Shown here: one piece after another, positions 34,117 through 43,174 of the stretch
Numbering within the stretch: position 1 is the stretch's first letter
Layout: each line of letters starts with the position of its first letter
Assembly (NCBI GenBank): GCA_949123685.1
Contig: CASBHZ010000005.1
Span: forward strand, 10,641-74,640
DNA length: 64,000 bases
Reading direction: 5' to 3'
DNA from: an uncultured Bacteroidales bacterium
GTDB lineage: Bacteria; Bacteroidota; Bacteroidia; Bacteroidales; Muribaculaceae
Translations under genes and position numbers: made by a program
Notes under the pieces: model-generated
Seen by the model: the letters and a program-made list of their open reading frames with translations, nothing else
Told to the model about the DNA's origin: nothing
Database searches by the model: none

Positions 34117-35109
34117 ATGAAAACCGGTGGTATCATTCTTTCCTTTGTAGTGTTGGGTTGCTCGTTGATGATTGGAGCGAGTGCAAAAAAAACTGCCGGC
34201 ATGAGCGGTAATCCTCTCTTTGAGGGTTGGTATGCCGACCCCGAAGCAGTTGTCTATGACAACCAGTATTGGATATTCCCGACATATTCCGCACCATTCG
34301 AGAAGCAGACATATATGGATGCTTTTTCGTCGAAAGATTTAGTGAACTGGGAGAAGCATCCACGTGTGCTGTCAAACGACAGTGTCAAGTGGGTAAAAAA
34401 AGCGCTATGGGCTCCAGCTGCCATTGCTGCCAATGGTAAATATTATCTCTTTTTCGGTGCGAACGATATCAAAAGTAACGAGGAAGTTGGCGGTATCGGT
34501 GTTGCAGTTGCCGACACGCCGGAAGGTCCCTATCGTGATGCTCTCGGCAAACCGCTGATCGGAGAGATTGTTAACGGCGCGCAGCCCATCGACCAGTTTG
34601 TTTTCCGTGATGACGATGGAGAATACTACATGTATTATGGTGGCTGGAAACATTGTAACATGGTGCGTCTCGCGCCCGATCTGCTCAGCATTGTACCTTT
34701 CGAAGACGGAGACCTCTATAAAGAGGTGACTCCTGAAAAATATACTGAAGGACCATTCATGTTCAAACGTAATGGGAAATATTATTTCATGTGGTCGGAT
34801 GGAGACTGGAATGGTTCGGACTATTGTGTTGCCTATGCCATAGCTGACAGCCCCTTCGGTCCATTTCACCGAGAGGCGGAGATTCTTCGCAGGAATCCCA
34901 AGATAGGCACAGGTGCGGGACACCACTCTGTAATTCGTGGACCGAAGGAAAACGACTGGTACATAGTTTATCACCGTCATCCCATCGGCGAGACCGACGG
35001 GAATGCACGTGTCGCCTGTATTGACCACATCTATTTCGATAAGAACGGACGTATAAAACCCATCAAGATGACGATGGAAGGTGTTAAGGCTAATCCTTTG
35101 AAAAATTAA
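34117..35109 (+). CDS. Glycoside hydrolase family 43 enzyme
   Basis: A 330-residue secreted protein with a five-bladed propeller pattern. The expected acidic triad is visible: Asp41 (WYADPEAVV), Asp159 (QPIDQFVF) and Glu211 (YTEGPFMF). Other blade motifs include WAPAAIAANGKYYLFFGAND and GTGAGHHSVIRGP. GH43 enzymes mostly cleave alpha-L-arabinofuranosyl, beta-D-xylosyl or beta-D-galactosyl linkages. It is six bases from the FecR gene and so probably co-transcribed, an unusual companion. Confidence 0.87.
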   Translation: MKTGGIILSFVVLGCSLMIGASAKKTAGMSGNPLFEGWYADPEAVVYDNQYWIFPTYSAPFEKQTYMDAFSSKDLVNWEKHPRVLSNDSVKWVKKALWAPAAIAANGKYYLFFGANDIKSNEEVGGIGVAVADTPEGPYRDALGKPLIGEIVNGAQPIDQFVFRDDDGEYYMYYGGWKHCNMVRLAPDLLSIVPFEDGDLYKEVTPEKYTEGPFMFKRNGKYYFMWSDGDWNGSDYCVAYAIADSPFGPFHREAEILRRNPKIGTGAGHHSVIRGPKENDWYIVYHRHPIGETDGNARVACIDHIYFDKNGRIKPIKMTMEGVKANPLKN

Positions 35110-35114
35110 ATATT

Positions 35115-36203
35115 ATGACAGAATTAAAGAGTGACATAAAAGAAGTGCTTCGAAAGCTGCTGCAGTATGTGGGGAGTTTGGAGAGGCATGTCACGCCTGA
35201 GGAAATAGAGGAGCAGTGGGAAGAGGTGGAGCAGAGGGTTCTTGCAGAGAAACGTCGTCGGCGTGTTCGCAGGCATCTGTTTTTCGCCGGCTCCATGACA
35301 GCTGCCGCTGCTGTGGCGGTGGTGGTATTGGTTGCCACACTCCGCCATGATCCTGTGGCAGCACCTATGGCTCCGGGAGAGCTTCGGATGGCAGTAGCCG
35401 CACCAGTGAATGATCTTGATCTCGATTATATGCTGCTGAAACTTCCCGACAACCATAATATCCGCATCATGGGAAATGAGGCGGAGATTAGCAATAGCAT
35501 TGACGGCACAGTGACGGTGAACCGTCACCGTGTGGCACTCGGCACAACCCCCGGTGGCGTACGCCAGACAGCTCGTTTGAGCGTGCCTTGCGGCAAGCGT
35601 GCTAAGGTGACACTCGCCGATGGAAGCACAATCTGGGTGAATTCCGGCACCAAACTGAGATATCCCCTGAGTTTCGAGAGCGACACCAGAAACATTTATG
35701 CCGAGGGTGAAGTCTTCCTTGATGTGGCAGCCGATTCCCGCCATCCCTTTGTGGCGGAAACGCGCGGGTTCGATGTCTTGGTCTATGGCACGAGTTTCAA
35801 CGTATCGGCATATCCGACCGACAGCACTGCGTCTGTAGTGCTTGTGCGTGGATCGGTAAAAGTGTTGGGGGCAGGGAAAGAGCCGGTGAAGATGGTTCCC
35901 GGACAGCTTGTGAATGTGAAAGGTAACCAACCAGGAGAGCCCCGCAATGTGGATGTTGAGAAATATGTCAGCTGGGTGGATCATATCCTGATGTATGATG
36001 AGGAACCTCTCGGCATAGTGTTTGAGCGTCTGCACACTGTCACCGGTAATGAATTCGTGCTTGGCAAAGGGGTATCGACAATAAGGGTCTCCGGAAAACT
36101 CGACCTTAAATACGGACTCGACAATGTGCTTTCCGCCATCTCCTTCACGGCTCCCGTGCAATTCGAGGAGCGGAATGGGAAGATATACGTGAACAGGCAA
36201 TAA
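35115..36203 (+). CDS. FecR-family anti-sigma factor of the PUL
   Basis: A 362-residue protein with a basic cytoplasmic N-terminus, a transmembrane segment near residue 60 (LFFAGSMTAAAAVAVVVLVA), a FecR domain (VPCGKRAKVTLADGSTIWVNSGTKLRYPLSFESDTRNIYAEGEVFLDVAADSRHPFVAETRGFDVLVYGTSFNV) and a C-terminal DUF4974-like part (YDEEPLGIVFERLHTVTGNEFVLGKG). It should relay contact with SusC's N-terminal domain to the ECF sigma factor at 31979. It precedes susC by 187 bases, a gap with an AAC-rich microsatellite and no obvious promoter. Confidence 0.92.
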   Translation: MTELKSDIKEVLRKLLQYVGSLERHVTPEEIEEQWEEVEQRVLAEKRRRRVRRHLFFAGSMTAAAAVAVVVLVATLRHDPVAAPMAPGELRMAVAAPVNDLDLDYMLLKLPDNHNIRIMGNEAEISNSIDGTVTVNRHRVALGTTPGGVRQTARLSVPCGKRAKVTLADGSTIWVNSGTKLRYPLSFESDTRNIYAEGEVFLDVAADSRHPFVAETRGFDVLVYGTSFNVSAYPTDSTASVVLVRGSVKVLGAGKEPVKMVPGQLVNVKGNQPGEPRNVDVEKYVSWVDHILMYDEEPLGIVFERLHTVTGNEFVLGKGVSTIRVSGKLDLKYGLDNVLSAISFTAPVQFEERNGKIYVNRQ

Positions 36204-36390
36204 TAACAACAGCGACAACAATAACAATAACAACTAATATTAACCTTACCGTAAAAACTCTTAATATGTCAGAATAAAAATTACCAACATCAGCAACGGA
36301 AAAGATTTCGTAAGAGCCGTTCAGAGACACACTTATCGGCTTAAGACCTTAATATCATTAAAACAATTTCTAACAACTCAATGCTATTAT

Positions 36391-39300
36391 ATGAAAAATA
36401 TTAGCGGAATATTCACGATGAATAAAATCGTGCGTCTATTATTCCTTGTGGCATTCTGTTTTCTTTCGCTGAGTTCATATGCTGCGAAAGAAAATGCGGG
36501 AGCGCAGGGAAAGACATTGACAGTGGAAATGCAAAACAAGACTGTCAAGGAAGTGCTCAACTACATTGAGAAAAAGAGTGGATATGTCTTTTTCTATTCC
36601 AGCGGCACAATTGACACCGACCGCAAGGTCAGCGTGTCTGTGAAGAACAAGCCTGTTACCGTGATTCTGGATCAAGTGTTCAAAGGTACCGGAGTTAAGT
36701 ACAACATCACAGGCAACCAGATTTCGCTTTCAGGCAAAGGCGCGAAGAAAAACGAAGCCGCAGCCCCCAAGCAAACGGCTCCTGACAGGTTGCTGAAAGG
36801 AAAAGTGCTCGACAATGAGACGCAGGAACCTCTTGTGGGTGTGAGCGTGCTTGCAGAAGGTGAGAACCGCGGTGCGATGACAGATCTCGATGGTAATTAT
36901 GAAATCGGGGTGAGCAAAGGTACCAAACTTCAGTTTTCCTATGTAGGGTATAAAAAGAAAACAGTGGCTGTCGGCGACCGCAATGAGCTCGATGTGAATC
37001 TAAGTATGGACAACACCACTCTGGGTGACCTCGTGGTTGTCGGTTACGGCACACAGCGCAAAGAGGCTTTGACAGGATCAATCTCATCGGTGAAGTCAGA
37101 TGAGTTGACAGTCGCTCCTCTGCCTAATGTGTCAGCCGGACTTTCCGGTCGTCTTCCCGGTCTTATCGCTGTGCAGAACAACGGACAGCCGGGCAGCAGT
37201 TCCGCATCCCTCAACATCCGTGGCTTCGGCGCTGCGCTCATTATCGTTGACGGTGTGGAATCAAGCCTCGACAATATTGACACAAACCAGATTGAATCGG
37301 TGTCAATCCTTAAGGATGGTGCCGCTTCTATCTATGGTGCCCGTGCAGGTAACGGTGTGCTCTTGGTTACTACCAAACGAGGAGTGGCTCAGAAACCGAC
37401 AGTAACTCTCAATAGCACATTCTCCTGGCAGGGAGCGACAAGCATGTTGAAGCCCGCCAACGCTGGTCAGCGTGCAGAGATGGAGCGCGAGCAATGGATT
37501 CAGGCAGGAATGCCTGAATCTGGTGCGCCGTTCACGGAGGAGGATATTCAGAAATATTATGAGGGTACGGATCCCGCGTATCCCAACACCGACTGGTATA
37601 AGGAAGTGATCCGTGACTGGGCTCCCGAAATGCAGCACAACGTATCGGTTCGCGGTGGTAACGAAACTTTGAAATATTACGGTTTCTTCGGATACCTCAA
37701 CCAGCAGACCATGATCAAGAAAAATGGCGGCGGTTACGAGCGTTTTAACTTCCAGAGCAACGCTGACCTGAAGATCTTCAGCAACATGACCCTGCATGCT
37801 GATATAGCATATTCTCAGGAAAACCGCAACTATGCAACACGAAGCATGGCTCCGGGAGAGACCAATATGTGGCAGGACTATTGGAACACCAACCCCTATT
37901 ATGCAGCCAGCTTTCCCGATCCTACAAAAACGCCGTATGCATTTGGAGCCGGCACCGGTGGTATCCATGTCAGTTCTAACCGTGAGCTGAGCGGATATTC
38001 CGATACCAAGAATGAGAATCTTCACGCCACGGCTGCCCTTGACTACAAATTCAAATATGTGCCCGGTCTGGCATTGCGCGTATTCGAGAGCGTGAGGAAA
38101 GAGAACATGTTTGGCAAGACATTCTGCAAACCGGTGAACCTCTATACTTATGATCCCTCTACCGATGTCTATACGCTTGCCGGAACATTCAACGGCACAA
38201 AAGCCCAACTCAATGAAGAGACAGCACGTGCCACCACATTCACCCAGCAGTATTCGCTGAGCTATGACAATTTTTTTAACGACCATAGTGTATCTGCCAT
38301 GGCACTCTTCGAGATTATAAACACATCAGCCACCAATCTTCGGGCAGGCAGAAAGAACTTCCTCACCTCTTCGATCGAGGAAATGTTTGCCGGAAGCTCT
38401 GAAGGTATGACAAACGACGGTACGTCTTCCGAGATGGGACGCGAGAGCTTCATCGCGCGTGTCAATTATGGCTATAAAGATAAGTATCTCTTGCAGGGTA
38501 TCTTCCGTGCGGATGCTTCTGCCAAGTTCCCTCCGGGCAAGCGTTGGGGGTATTTCCCCTCTGTGTCTGTGGGTTGGGTCATCAGCAAGGAAAACTTCAT
38601 GCGTGACGCAGAATTCATAGACAACCTGAAAATCCGTGCAAGCTATGGTCAATCGGGTAACGACGGTGTAGGTAACTTCCAATATCTTGCCGGTTACAAC
38701 TTAGGTCATTTCATTCTTCTTGACGGTGAATCGTCACAAGGTCTCGTTTCACGAGGCATTGCCAATCCGAACCTCACATGGGAGCGCGTGAAGATTGCCA
38801 ATGTCGGTATCGACTTCTCATTCTGGAACAGGGCTCTATACGGAGAGATTGATGGTTTCTACCGTGAGCGCACAGGCATTCCTGGAACACGCCTGGCATC
38901 ACTGCCTTCAACTTTTGGCTCGGGACTCCCTGCCGAAAATCTCAACAGCCTTGACAACCGAGGCTTTGAGTTTCGTGTCGGAACAGCAGGTTTTTGGAAC
39001 GGACTTACCTATGATATCAGCGCGAATATCTCCTGGAGTCGCTCCAAATGGACATATCTTGAGGAAGCTGACGAGACGGATCCCGACCGCCGCCGCATTT
39101 ATCTGAGCAATGGCAGATGGACGGACGTTCAGTTCGGATATCTTTCCGACGGTCTTTTCCAGAGTATGGACGAGATCCTTGATGCGCCTATATACGAGTC
39201 TCTTGGCGGCAACTCTTCGCTGCGTCCCGGTGACGTGAAATACAAGGATATCAACGGTGACAACATCATCAACTGGCGTGACCAGGTGCAGATCGGTCAG

Positions 39301-39753
39301 GGGGGCACGCCCCACTGGATGTATGGCATAAACATAAACCTCGCATACAGAGGTTTCGACCTAAGTGCCCTCTTCCAGGGAGCATTCGGCTATAACCAGT
39401 ATGTGCAGAGCGACAATTATTCGACAACGCTTTTCGAGAACAGATGGACAGAGGATAATCCCGATGCTGAATTTGCACGCCTCGGCGGAGCAGATAGCAA
39501 CAAATGGTTCTCAGACTTCTATTCAAAACGTGCCGGATACCTTCGACTCAAAACCGCTTCTATCGGTTATAACCTTCCGACGAAAATTCTTCAGAAGATC
39601 CGTTTGAGCGCAGTGAGGGTTTACTTCTCCGGAACGAACCTCTTTACGATTAATCGTCTTGGAAAATACGGTATCGACCCGGAAGCTGCCAATGTAGGAT
39701 GCTATTATCCGCAGCAGCGCACACTCAGCGTAGGACTTAATGTTTCTTTCTAA
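36391..39753 (+). CDS. SusC-like TonB-dependent transporter with STN signalling domain
   Basis: A 1120-residue outer-membrane transporter. After the signal peptide comes an STN (secretin/TonB N-terminal) domain (TVEMQNKTVKEVLNYIEKKSGYVFFYSSGTI...ILDQVFKGTGVKYNITGNQISL), then a CarboxypepD_reg-like domain (LKGKVLDNETQEPLVGVSVL), a TonB box region, a plug (LTGSISSVKSDELT...GVLLVTTKRG) and a 22-strand barrel ending SVGLNVSF. The STN domain marks receptors that signal to FecR. A second start at 36418 is possible. It would import oligosaccharides delivered by the SusD partner 51 bases downstream. Confidence 0.96.
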   Translation: MKNISGIFTMNKIVRLLFLVAFCFLSLSSYAAKENAGAQGKTLTVEMQNKTVKEVLNYIEKKSGYVFFYSSGTIDTDRKVSVSVKNKPVTVILDQVFKGTGVKYNITGNQISLSGKGAKKNEAAAPKQTAPDRLLKGKVLDNETQEPLVGVSVLAEGENRGAMTDLDGNYEIGVSKGTKLQFSYVGYKKKTVAVGDRNELDVNLSMDNTTLGDLVVVGYGTQRKEALTGSISSVKSDELTVAPLPNVSAGLSGRLPGLIAVQNNGQPGSSSASLNIRGFGAALIIVDGVESSLDNIDTNQIESVSILKDGAASIYGARAGNGVLLVTTKRGVAQKPTVTLNSTFSWQGATSMLKPANAGQRAEMEREQWIQAGMPESGAPFTEEDIQKYYEGTDPAYPNTDWYKEVIRDWAPEMQHNVSVRGGNETLKYYGFFGYLNQQTMIKKNGGGYERFNFQSNADLKIFSNMTLHADIAYSQENRNYATRSMAPGETNMWQDYWNTNPYYAASFPDPTKTPYAFGAGTGGIHVSSNRELSGYSDTKNENLHATAALDYKFKYVPGLALRVFESVRKENMFGKTFCKPVNLYTYDPSTDVYTLAGTFNGTKAQLNEETARATTFTQQYSLSYDNFFNDHSVSAMALFEIINTSATNLRAGRKNFLTSSIEEMFAGSSEGMTNDGTSSEMGRESFIARVNYGYKDKYLLQGIFRADASAKFPPGKRWGYFPSVSVGWVISKENFMRDAEFIDNLKIRASYGQSGNDGVGNFQYLAGYNLGHFILLDGESSQGLVSRGIANPNLTWERVKIANVGIDFSFWNRALYGEIDGFYRERTGIPGTRLASLPSTFGSGLPAENLNSLDNRGFEFRVGTAGFWNGLTYDISANISWSRSKWTYLEEADETDPDRRRIYLSNGRWTDVQFGYLSDGLFQSMDEILDAPIYESLGGNSSLRPGDVKYKDINGDNIINWRDQVQIGQGGTPHWMYGININLAYRGFDLSALFQGAFGYNQYVQSDNYSTTLFENRWTEDNPDAEFARLGGADSNKWFSDFYSKRAGYLRLKTASIGYNLPTKILQKIRLSAVRVYFSGTNLFTINRLGKYGIDPEAANVGCYYPQQRTLSVGLNVSF

Positions 39754-39804
39754 ATAAGCATAAGAATTATCAGAAAGAGATCAATTTCAAATAAAGAAAA
39801 TACG

Positions 39805-41664
39805 ATGAAAAAATATAATAAAATAATAATGATGGGTGTGTGCGCTCTGGCGTTTGCCGCTACATCCTGCGACACGCTCGACAAAGAGCCACTCGACATT
39901 ATCACTGATAAGGATGTATGGAGTGACGCCGATCTTATCGACGGTTACCTCACGGAGTGTTATTATCAGACATCGGTGTTTGAGAACGATGCTCCTCAGT
40001 TTTTCAGCGGCGGTTCGGATAACTTCTGGCAGAGCTCCACAGGTATGGGGGTGTTCTGGATCAATGAAATCGCTGACGAGGCAATGGTTCACTGGAAATA
40101 CAATACAGAGGCTGTGGTTCGTTTCAAGGCAGGCGGTATTGACTCCGGAGGCGGACTTCTCGAATGGTGGGAGCGTTCTTACTCGGTGATCCGTATGCTT
40201 AATGAATTCATCGAGCGTGTGCCCAACTCTCCTATTGATGGTGATCTGCGCGCACAACGCGTGGCTGAGGCTCGTTTCCTCAGGGCATACAACTATTTCG
40301 CAATGGTGAAGCGCTATGGCGGAGTGCCACTGATTACAAGAGTCCAGAACATCGACGACTCTTATGAAGAGCTCTACCGGAAGAGAAACTCTGAAAAAGA
40401 AATCTATGATTTTGTGCTTTCAGAACTTCAGGATATCGTCGACAGCAACGCTCTTCCCAACGTTAACAATGCCGTATCAGGACGTCCGACACGTTATGCA
40501 GCCCTTGCTCTTATCAGCCGTGCGGCTCTCTATGCCGGCAGTATTGCCAAGTATGGTAAGGTGCAGCTCGGTGGACTACTCGGAATCCCGCAGGATCAGG
40601 CACGTGAATATTTCACAAAATCCTACAAGGCTTCGAAAGAGATAGGTCTGCATTTCAGCCTCTACGACAGCGATCCCGACAAGGTGCAGAACTTCAAAAA
40701 TATATTCCTCGTGAAGAATAACAACGAGGTTATTATGGCTCGTCATCACGATGGTTCTCCCGCATCAATCAACACCGGCGAATACAATGGCGGATGCTGC
40801 TGGGGATATGACTTCGCACAGTGCCCGAAACCCCAAGCATGGAATGCTGGTAACAAAGACGCTCCATATTTCGAGATGGCAGAGGAATTTGAATATACCG
40901 ACGGCAGATCAGGCAAGATTGATAACCGTCAGTGGCTTATGGATCAGGAATGGCTCATGGAGGGTGCCAAAGAAGGTCTATGGGCTAACAAGGATCCGCG
41001 TTTCTTCGCTACTCTCTACACTCAGGACACAGAGTGGAAAGGCACCAAGATTGATTTCCACAACGGCGTGCTCGTAGGTTCCAAGATCTTGACCGGCAAC
41101 GATTCCTTCCAGGGAATTCCTCTTCAGGGCAACCAGACCGTGGACGAGACATTCGGCACCGGTTTCGGTGTGATGAAATATCTTGACGAGAATTGCAACA
41201 ACCTGCAGTTCCCCGGCTACTCAAGCACTGACTATGTGATTTTCCGTTATGGCGAGATTCTTCTAAACCTTGCCGAGGCTGCCTATGAAATCAGTGACAC
41301 CAAGACTGCTCTTGATGCCATCAACGATATTCGCGTGCGCGCCGGCATAGCCAAGAAGACAAGCATCGATATGGATGCCATTCGCCACGAGCGTAAGGTT
41401 GAGTTGGCATTCGAAGGTCATCGCTACTGGGATGTGCGCAGATGGCGCATCGCCACCACCGAGCTTTCGAAACCTAACTCCGGAATACGTTACATCCGTA
41501 TCTGGAACCGCGACCCCAAAGTGATTAAATATAAAGTAGAGATTCTGGAGAATGTTGACGGTCAGACCAATCGTCCTCAATTCCAGGAGCGTGCATATTA
41601 TCTACCGATCACAGGAGGACGTACCGGTAACAATCCGAATCTTGTTGAGAATCCAGGTTATTAA
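39805..41664 (+). CDS. SusD/RagB-family glycan-binding lipoprotein
   Basis: A 619-residue lipoprotein (lipobox AATSC, Cys22) with SusD landmarks: DTLDKEPLDIITDKDVWSDADLIDGYLTECYYQ at the start, RAQRVAEARFLRAYNYFAMVKRYGGVPLI in the TPR part, YVIFRYGEILLNLAEAAYEI and the C-terminal RHERKVELAFEGHRYWDVRRWRIA. It forms the lid of the SusC transporter and binds the target glycan. It lies 51 bases after susC. Confidence 0.96.
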   Translation: MKKYNKIIMMGVCALAFAATSCDTLDKEPLDIITDKDVWSDADLIDGYLTECYYQTSVFENDAPQFFSGGSDNFWQSSTGMGVFWINEIADEAMVHWKYNTEAVVRFKAGGIDSGGGLLEWWERSYSVIRMLNEFIERVPNSPIDGDLRAQRVAEARFLRAYNYFAMVKRYGGVPLITRVQNIDDSYEELYRKRNSEKEIYDFVLSELQDIVDSNALPNVNNAVSGRPTRYAALALISRAALYAGSIAKYGKVQLGGLLGIPQDQAREYFTKSYKASKEIGLHFSLYDSDPDKVQNFKNIFLVKNNNEVIMARHHDGSPASINTGEYNGGCCWGYDFAQCPKPQAWNAGNKDAPYFEMAEEFEYTDGRSGKIDNRQWLMDQEWLMEGAKEGLWANKDPRFFATLYTQDTEWKGTKIDFHNGVLVGSKILTGNDSFQGIPLQGNQTVDETFGTGFGVMKYLDENCNNLQFPGYSSTDYVIFRYGEILLNLAEAAYEISDTKTALDAINDIRVRAGIAKKTSIDMDAIRHERKVELAFEGHRYWDVRRWRIATTELSKPNSGIRYIRIWNRDPKVIKYKVEILENVDGQTNRPQFQERAYYLPITGGRTGNNPNLVENPGY

Positions 41665-41742
41665 TCCAATGACATCCGGGGTTGTTTTGGGTCAATTCCG
41701 GGTGTCTCTAACCCACATAATTATATGTTAAAATTAATAAAT

Positions 41743-43158
41743 ATGAATATCAGAATCTTTCTTATAGCACTTGCTTGTTTTCCTTTCGTAAGTTGTGAGA
41801 GCAAAGAGCCCGAAGCTCCGAAGGGTGGATCTGCAGGAGAAGTGAAGGTTGAAGTGGGAGGAGAGGCAGTCACTGTCTACGATGCCCGTGTGTCGAAATA
41901 TCCCCAGAACGAGACATACAAAGGTTTTCAGCGTCCTACAAGCCAGACAGAGATCGCACACTTCGCATATTTCGATTATGATGATAACGAGACAATAAAG
42001 ATTACTACTTCCAATGCTGTTGATCAGGTTTTGGTTCGTCCGCAGGAATACGGCATCACACCGACAGTAAACGGCAATACTGTGGAACTCAAACTTACAA
42101 AGCCTTGCCAGATAGTTGTGGAGTTCGGAGGTACACATCATGAGGCTCTCCATCTTTTTGCCAATCCGAAAGAGCTGAGTGTGCCCAAACCTGAAAATGC
42201 GCGCTATTATTATGGTCCCGGCGAACATGAGGCAGGTGAGATCCAGTTGCGCAGCGGTGAGACAATGTATATTGACGAAGGTGCTGTGGTTTACGGTATC
42301 GTGAAGAGTGACAACGCCAATGACATCAAGATTATCGGAAAAGGCATTCTTGACGGCAGCCGTGCCGGCAAGGGTCCTATCATCGCCTTCAACAGCTGCA
42401 CAAATGCTCTTGTGGAGGGAATCGTGGTGCGCGACCCGACTGGTTGGGCAATTGTTCCCACGCTCTGCAACGGCGTGACTTATGACAATGTGAAGTGCGT
42501 AGGGTTCTGGCGCTATAATGCTGACGGTATCGATATCTGCAACAGCCGTAACATCAATGTGAAAAACTGCTTCATACGAGCCTTCGACGATTGTATCGCC
42601 ATGAAAGGTCAGTCTGCTGTATACGACAAGGGGAAAGTGATGCAGAATATACGTATCGACAATTGCGTGCTTTGGAACGACTGGGGTAAGGCTGTTGAAT
42701 TCGGTGCGGAGACTGTGGTGGATGTTATCCGCGATGTACGCGTCACCAACTGTTTTGTACCTCATTTCACTTTCACCGCGCTTTCAATGCAGAACGGTGA
42801 CCGCGGTCGCATCGAGGACGTGCATTTCGAGAATATATCCATCGAGGAGGTAATCAAAGAACGCGCCACTCTCGAAGGAGAGCCGATGAACACAATCGGA
42901 TGGGGCAAGACAATCGACCTCGGAGTTTATGGCACAAGCTGGAGCACTGACAATATCCGCGGTAGCATCAGGAATGTAACATTCACCAATATCCGCTGTC
43001 TGGGTCCGAACCATACGGGTGTAAGTCTCGCTGGATATGACGGAAGCCATATGGTATCCGATATCAAGATTAAAGACTATTATGTCAACGGAACCAAGAT
43101 TACCGGCATGTCGGATATAAATACCAACGAATTTGTCAGCAATGTGACTGTGGAATAA
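41743..43158 (+). CDS. Right-handed beta-helix glycosidase, GH28/GH49-like lipoprotein
   Basis: About 471 residues from MNIRIFLIALACFPFVSCESK (lipobox Cys18); an ATG at 41725 is also in frame. An N-terminal beta-sandwich is followed by a pectinase-like beta-helix (DIKIIGKGILDGSRAG, YNADGIDICNSRNINVKNCFIRAFDDCIAMKG). NADGID and DDCIA align with the NTDG and DD acids of GH28, but the GHG and RIK motifs of polygalacturonases are not evident, and the front domain recalls GH49. Substrate is therefore uncertain. It lies between susD and GH3. Confidence 0.7.
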   Translation: MNIRIFLIALACFPFVSCESKEPEAPKGGSAGEVKVEVGGEAVTVYDARVSKYPQNETYKGFQRPTSQTEIAHFAYFDYDDNETIKITTSNAVDQVLVRPQEYGITPTVNGNTVELKLTKPCQIVVEFGGTHHEALHLFANPKELSVPKPENARYYYGPGEHEAGEIQLRSGETMYIDEGAVVYGIVKSDNANDIKIIGKGILDGSRAGKGPIIAFNSCTNALVEGIVVRDPTGWAIVPTLCNGVTYDNVKCVGFWRYNADGIDICNSRNINVKNCFIRAFDDCIAMKGQSAVYDKGKVMQNIRIDNCVLWNDWGKAVEFGAETVVDVIRDVRVTNCFVPHFTFTALSMQNGDRGRIEDVHFENISIEEVIKERATLEGEPMNTIGWGKTIDLGVYGTSWSTDNIRGSIRNVTFTNIRCLGPNHTGVSLAGYDGSHMVSDIKIKDYYVNGTKITGMSDINTNEFVSNVTVE

Positions 43159-43174
43159 ACTCTATCAATAGACT

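Noticed and set aside
35124..36233. 369-codon open frame opposite the FecR gene
   Set aside because: Its His/Cys-rich, unstructured composition is typical of the antisense of a real gene.
41734..42765. 343-codon open frame opposite the beta-helix glycosidase
   Set aside because: Antisense shadow with no motif; the plus-strand gene has a lipobox and clear family features.
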